Of a stretch of DNA of 64,000 bases, positions 61,462-64,000 are shown piece by piece. The stretch is from Bacillota bacterium (GTDB taxonomy: Bacteria > Bacillota > Clostridia > Lachnospirales > Lachnospiraceae): contig JAEZKU010000015.1 of assembly GCA_023436065.1 (NCBI GenBank), positions 12,575-76,574 on the forward strand, written 5' to 3'. Made by a program: the position numbers and the translations under genes. How positions within the stretch are numbered: the first letter of the stretch is position 1; each line of letters opens with the position of its first letter. Under the pieces are notes generated by a model. It did no database searches. It saw only the letters and a program-made list of their open reading frames with translations, and was not told the origin of the DNA.

Positions 61462-61522
61462 GCAAATAAATGAGCGGGGTGTTGCACTAAATTGTGCAGC
61501 AGCCCGCTCTGCTATTATTTGC
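61462..61522. terminator. Bidirectional terminator between the transporter operon and the merR-methyltransferase gene
   Basis: GCAAATAAatGAGCGGG pairs with CCCGCTCtgcTATTATTTGC, and GTtGCAC with GTGCagC inside. The right arm contains the minus-strand gene's stop codon. Confidence 0.8.
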
Positions 61523-62696
61523 ATAAGAAGATCCCGGCATCCTTCGTGATATGCAAACCTTTTCTACCCATCTTTTTTGACAGAAAGTGTTCAAATTGTT
61601 CCTGTCTGCCGATCAGAAATTCCATCTGGTTGCCGTGGCAGGAATAGATGTATTCTGCAAGCGGTCGAAGCTCAGTCACCAGCAGGGCATCATCATATCG
61701 AATCAATTCTATATGTTCAAAGAACCGGGAAAGCTCTTCAGCGCCATTTTCCAGACCGAAGATATCATAAAGCTTCACATCGGACAGCGCGATGCGTTCA
61801 TCAAATTCTTTGGCAAGCAGCTCGATTTCCTTCATATGCTGCCGACCATAGGCACTGCAGCAGAAGGTGCCTCCGCTCCTAAGTACACGCCGGGTTTCAC
61901 TTAGGGCTTTCTCCCGATCCTTGGCATAGAACAGGACATGATTGGCAATTACCAGATCAAAGCTTTTCTTTGCATAAGGGATATCCTGAAGATCAAAACG
62001 TTCCAGAGTAATACGATTCCCGGCTTCTTTTAGCTGTTCTCCGGCATTCTTAAGCATTCCGGAGGAGATATCGGACAGGGTGATATGGGTATCCTCCGGT
62101 AGCAGGGGAAGGTTATCCTTCCAAAGCTGACCGTTACCGCAGCCGACTTCAAGAACACGGCTTCCCTCCCGGATGGGGAGGTGGCTGTAAATCCAACGAT
62201 ACCAGCTTTGACTGTTCACGGAATAGTTTTTATGAAGATTGATTCGCGCCTCGATATTTTTTGAGTTCTTATATTGCTCTGCCAGAGATTCCTCCATGTT
62301 CAGAAGATAAATCAGACTGACCATACGGTTCCAATCCGTCTCTTCTCGGTCAGAAATCATTGAGGAAGCCTCTTGCAGTGTCTGCTCAATCCGATTGAGT
62401 TCAGAGATTTTTTCGCGTATCAGCTTCAGCTGCAGAGCAAAGGATTCCTTTACAGACTCCGAGGCCTTATCATCTGCGGAAAGGACAGCAATATCCTCCA
62501 GAGAGAAGCCAAGGCTTCTTAATACCAGGATACGCTGAAGCTTAGAAAAATCGCTGTCGGTGTAATATCGGTAATTAGAATCGCTGACCACGGAGGGTTT
62601 CAAAAGCCCTTTGCTGTCATAATAACGTATGGTCCTGACAGAAATATTTGCTCTTTTTGCGAATTCCCCGGTGGTGTACAGGGCTTTTTCCTTCAT
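61515..62696 (-). CDS. MerR-type regulator fused to a SAM-dependent methyltransferase
   Basis: 393 residues from the ATG at 62696 (GGGAGGAAT upstream). The N-terminal MerR winged helix (TTGEFAKRANISVRTIRYYDSKGLL, RYYTDSDFSKLQRILVLRSLGFS) and coiled coil (~75-130) are followed by a class I methyltransferase (~165-390): SAM motif I RVLEVGCGNGQLWKDNL, ITLSDISSGML, DLVIANHVLFYAKDREKAL and SGGTFCCSAYG. The enzyme part may act as the effector-sensing module or methylate a small molecule. No obvious target gene adjoins it. Confidence 0.88.
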   Translation of the reverse strand: MKEKALYTTGEFAKRANISVRTIRYYDSKGLLKPSVVSDSNYRYYTDSDFSKLQRILVLRSLGFSLEDIAVLSADDKASESVKESFALQLKLIREKISELNRIEQTLQEASSMISDREETDWNRMVSLIYLLNMEESLAEQYKNSKNIEARINLHKNYSVNSQSWYRWIYSHLPIREGSRVLEVGCGNGQLWKDNLPLLPEDTHITLSDISSGMLKNAGEQLKEAGNRITLERFDLQDIPYAKKSFDLVIANHVLFYAKDREKALSETRRVLRSGGTFCCSAYGRQHMKEIELLAKEFDERIALSDVKLYDIFGLENGAEELSRFFEHIELIRYDDALLVTELRPLAEYIYSCHGNQMEFLIGRQEQFEHFLSKKMGRKGLHITKDAGIFLCK

Positions 62697-62789
62697 TGAC
62701 AATTCCTCCCGATCTCATTTCTTAATCCCATTATTCCTGTTTTCACGAAGAAAGTCAAATCCTATTACACAGAAACAGCGAAAGTCTTG

Positions 62790-63788
62790 TTAGCATAAAT
62801 TAAGAAACTCAGGATTCTCCATGTACCAGCGGACGGTCCTTCTGATACCATCTCCAAAGTAAACCTCCGGCTGCCAGCCCAGTTTATCCATCATTTTGGC
62901 AGGGTGGATGGCATAGCGTCTGTCGTGACCCTTTCTGTCCTCGACAAAACGGATGGGAGAGGGCTCTATCTTGTGTTCTTCTCTGAGAATATTACCCAGG
63001 ATTTTTACCATTTCCAGATTGGTATGCTCATTGTGTCCTCCGACATTATATACCTCACCGGGCCGCCCCTGTTCCAGCACCCGATCAATAGCCCGGCAGT
63101 GATCCGTAACATACAGCCAGTCCCTTATGTTCTTTCCGTCTCCGTAGATCGGAATTTCCTTACCTGTCAGACAGCATTTGATACAGTTCGGGAGGAATTT
63201 CTCCTCATACTGGTACGGTCCATAATTATTGGAGCAACGGGTGACGAGGACAGGAAGCCCATGGGTCTCGTAAAAGGCCCTGGCAAGCATATCACCGCCG
63301 GCTTTACTTGCCGAGTAGGGGTTTCTGGGACTTAGGGGAGTATCTTCCGTGAAGTAACCGGTTTCCGATAGCTCACCGTACACCTCGTCCGTAGAGATAT
63401 AAAGGAAGCGTTTCTTCGCTCTGTCCTCCTGTGACCAGCTTTGCTCGGCCTCCTGCAGCAGATTTAACGTACCGAGGACATTGGTTGTGACGAACTCCTT
63501 CGCGGATGCAATGCTCCGATCCACATGAGTCTGGGCTGCGAAATGGACGACATAGTCAATGCTGTAATCCGTAAAAAGCTTATGTACCAATTCTTCATCA
63601 CAGATATTACCCTGTACAAAGGTATATCGCGGGTCGGTTTCATAGCAGCTTACGTTGTCCCGGTTGGCGCTATAGGCCAGAGAATCAAGATTGAGGATAC
63701 GGATTGGTTCCTGTTCCTTCTGCATCAGGTAATGTATGAAGTTTGAACCGATAAAGCCTGCTCCGCCTGTAATTAGATAAGTTTTCAT
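62790..63788 (-). CDS. rfbB: dTDP-glucose 4,6-dehydratase
   Basis: 332 residues from the ATG at 63788 (AAGGAGGAG upstream). Extended SDR that converts dTDP-glucose to dTDP-4-keto-6-deoxyglucose for rhamnose and surface sugars. NAD motif LITGGAGFIGSNFI; catalytic YISTDEVYGELS (Thr-Asp-Glu) and RNPYSASKAGGD (Tyr-x3-Lys); CSNNYGPYQYEEKFLPN is typical. rfbA, C and D are not seen; they may lie outside the window. The remaining 212 bp to the window end hold no gene I can support, apart from an AGGAGGA-like ribosome site (GGAGGA near 63992) that may serve a gene starting beyond it. Confidence 0.94.
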   Translation of the reverse strand: MKTYLITGGAGFIGSNFIHYLMQKEQEPIRILNLDSLAYSANRDNVSCYETDPRYTFVQGNICDEELVHKLFTDYSIDYVVHFAAQTHVDRSIASAKEFVTTNVLGTLNLLQEAEQSWSQEDRAKKRFLYISTDEVYGELSETGYFTEDTPLSPRNPYSASKAGGDMLARAFYETHGLPVLVTRCSNNYGPYQYEEKFLPNCIKCCLTGKEIPIYGDGKNIRDWLYVTDHCRAIDRVLEQGRPGEVYNVGGHNEHTNLEMVKILGNILREEHKIEPSPIRFVEDRKGHDRRYAIHPAKMMDKLGWQPEVYFGDGIRRTVRWYMENPEFLNLC

Positions 63789-64000
63789 AAATAACTCCTC
63801 CTTCAATTTCATATGTTGGAGTCATTGTATTGGGTGACGCGACGTAAGAGTCAAGTGTTATTCCGAAGTTTTTATGTAAAATGCAAAGTTAAATTCTTGA
63901 TTGCATGGGTAAATTCGTGTTTGATGATTTTAGTCTTGCACAGAATGTGGTATGGTTGTCTTGGTTAGTGGGTTCCTCCGAACAGATTACGGAGGATAAG

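Noticed and set aside
1..64000. tRNA, rRNA, transposase or integrase genes
   Set aside because: Looked for by eye on both strands; no tRNA cloverleaf with CCA context, rRNA core sequence or DDE/tyrosine recombinase motif was recognised.

Overview
The window looks like chromosomal DNA of a low-to-moderate G+C Gram-positive anaerobe of the Clostridia, most likely Lachnospiraceae (inference from gene style). Pointers are leucine T-box leaders in front of leuA and leuS, strong AGGAGG ribosome sites, VanW, DUF3793, EFR1-ferredoxin and S-layer-homology proteins, MutS2, YhaM, CheX, and many MerR/TetR/LysR regulators. I found no rRNA, tRNA, CRISPR array, phage module or transposase. Most genes sit in short operons separated by clear hairpin terminators.

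Layout. 0-7 kb: 3' part of nth, a small-protein gene, a VanW-family exported protein, an AIR-synthase-like protein, Lrp regulator plus aminotransferase, CheX and TrmL. 7-19 kb: a PLC-like protein, an acyltransferase, an OmpR/histidine kinase pair, mutS2, an HxlR/nitroreductase pair, a degenerate HtrA-like protein, YhaM and RlmD. 19-30.5 kb: an A+T-rich accessory stretch with an EFR1 ferredoxin/MerR pair, an Ntn hydrolase, a WYL regulator with a phosphotriesterase-like protein, two NUDIX hydrolases, an RDD-TPR-S41 fusion, a MazG-like protein, a histidine-phosphatase homologue lacking its catalytic His, and a GNAT. 30.5-41 kb: argC, an EamA transporter, aldo/keto reductases, a TetR-controlled ABC exporter, a PAS-GGDEF-HD-GYP protein, and MerR and AraC regulators.

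41-53.5 kb is amino-acid centred: T-box-leuA, DUF3793, LysR/homoserine dehydrogenase, MocR/EamA, a double-MerR regulator with an ABC exporter, and T-box-leuS. 53.5-64 kb: an AEC transporter, fosX, a 5'-truncated S-layer protein, a CjaA-type amino-acid (probably cysteine) ABC transporter, a MerR-methyltransferase fusion and rfbB.

The most unusual content is non-coding. Four large intergenic inverted-repeat structures (6.9, 14.2, 16.6 and 58.2 kb) include two that fold as multi-branched junctions. The leuA leader seems to carry two successive antiterminator/terminator modules. The leader of the DUF3793 gene has mutually exclusive hairpins, one of which would bury the ribosome site. A 70-bp promoter/dyad element is duplicated in front of two genes. 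Protein oddities are an HtrA homologue with no catalytic triad, an aldo/keto reductase with a clean internal deletion, and the phosphatase with Gln for His.
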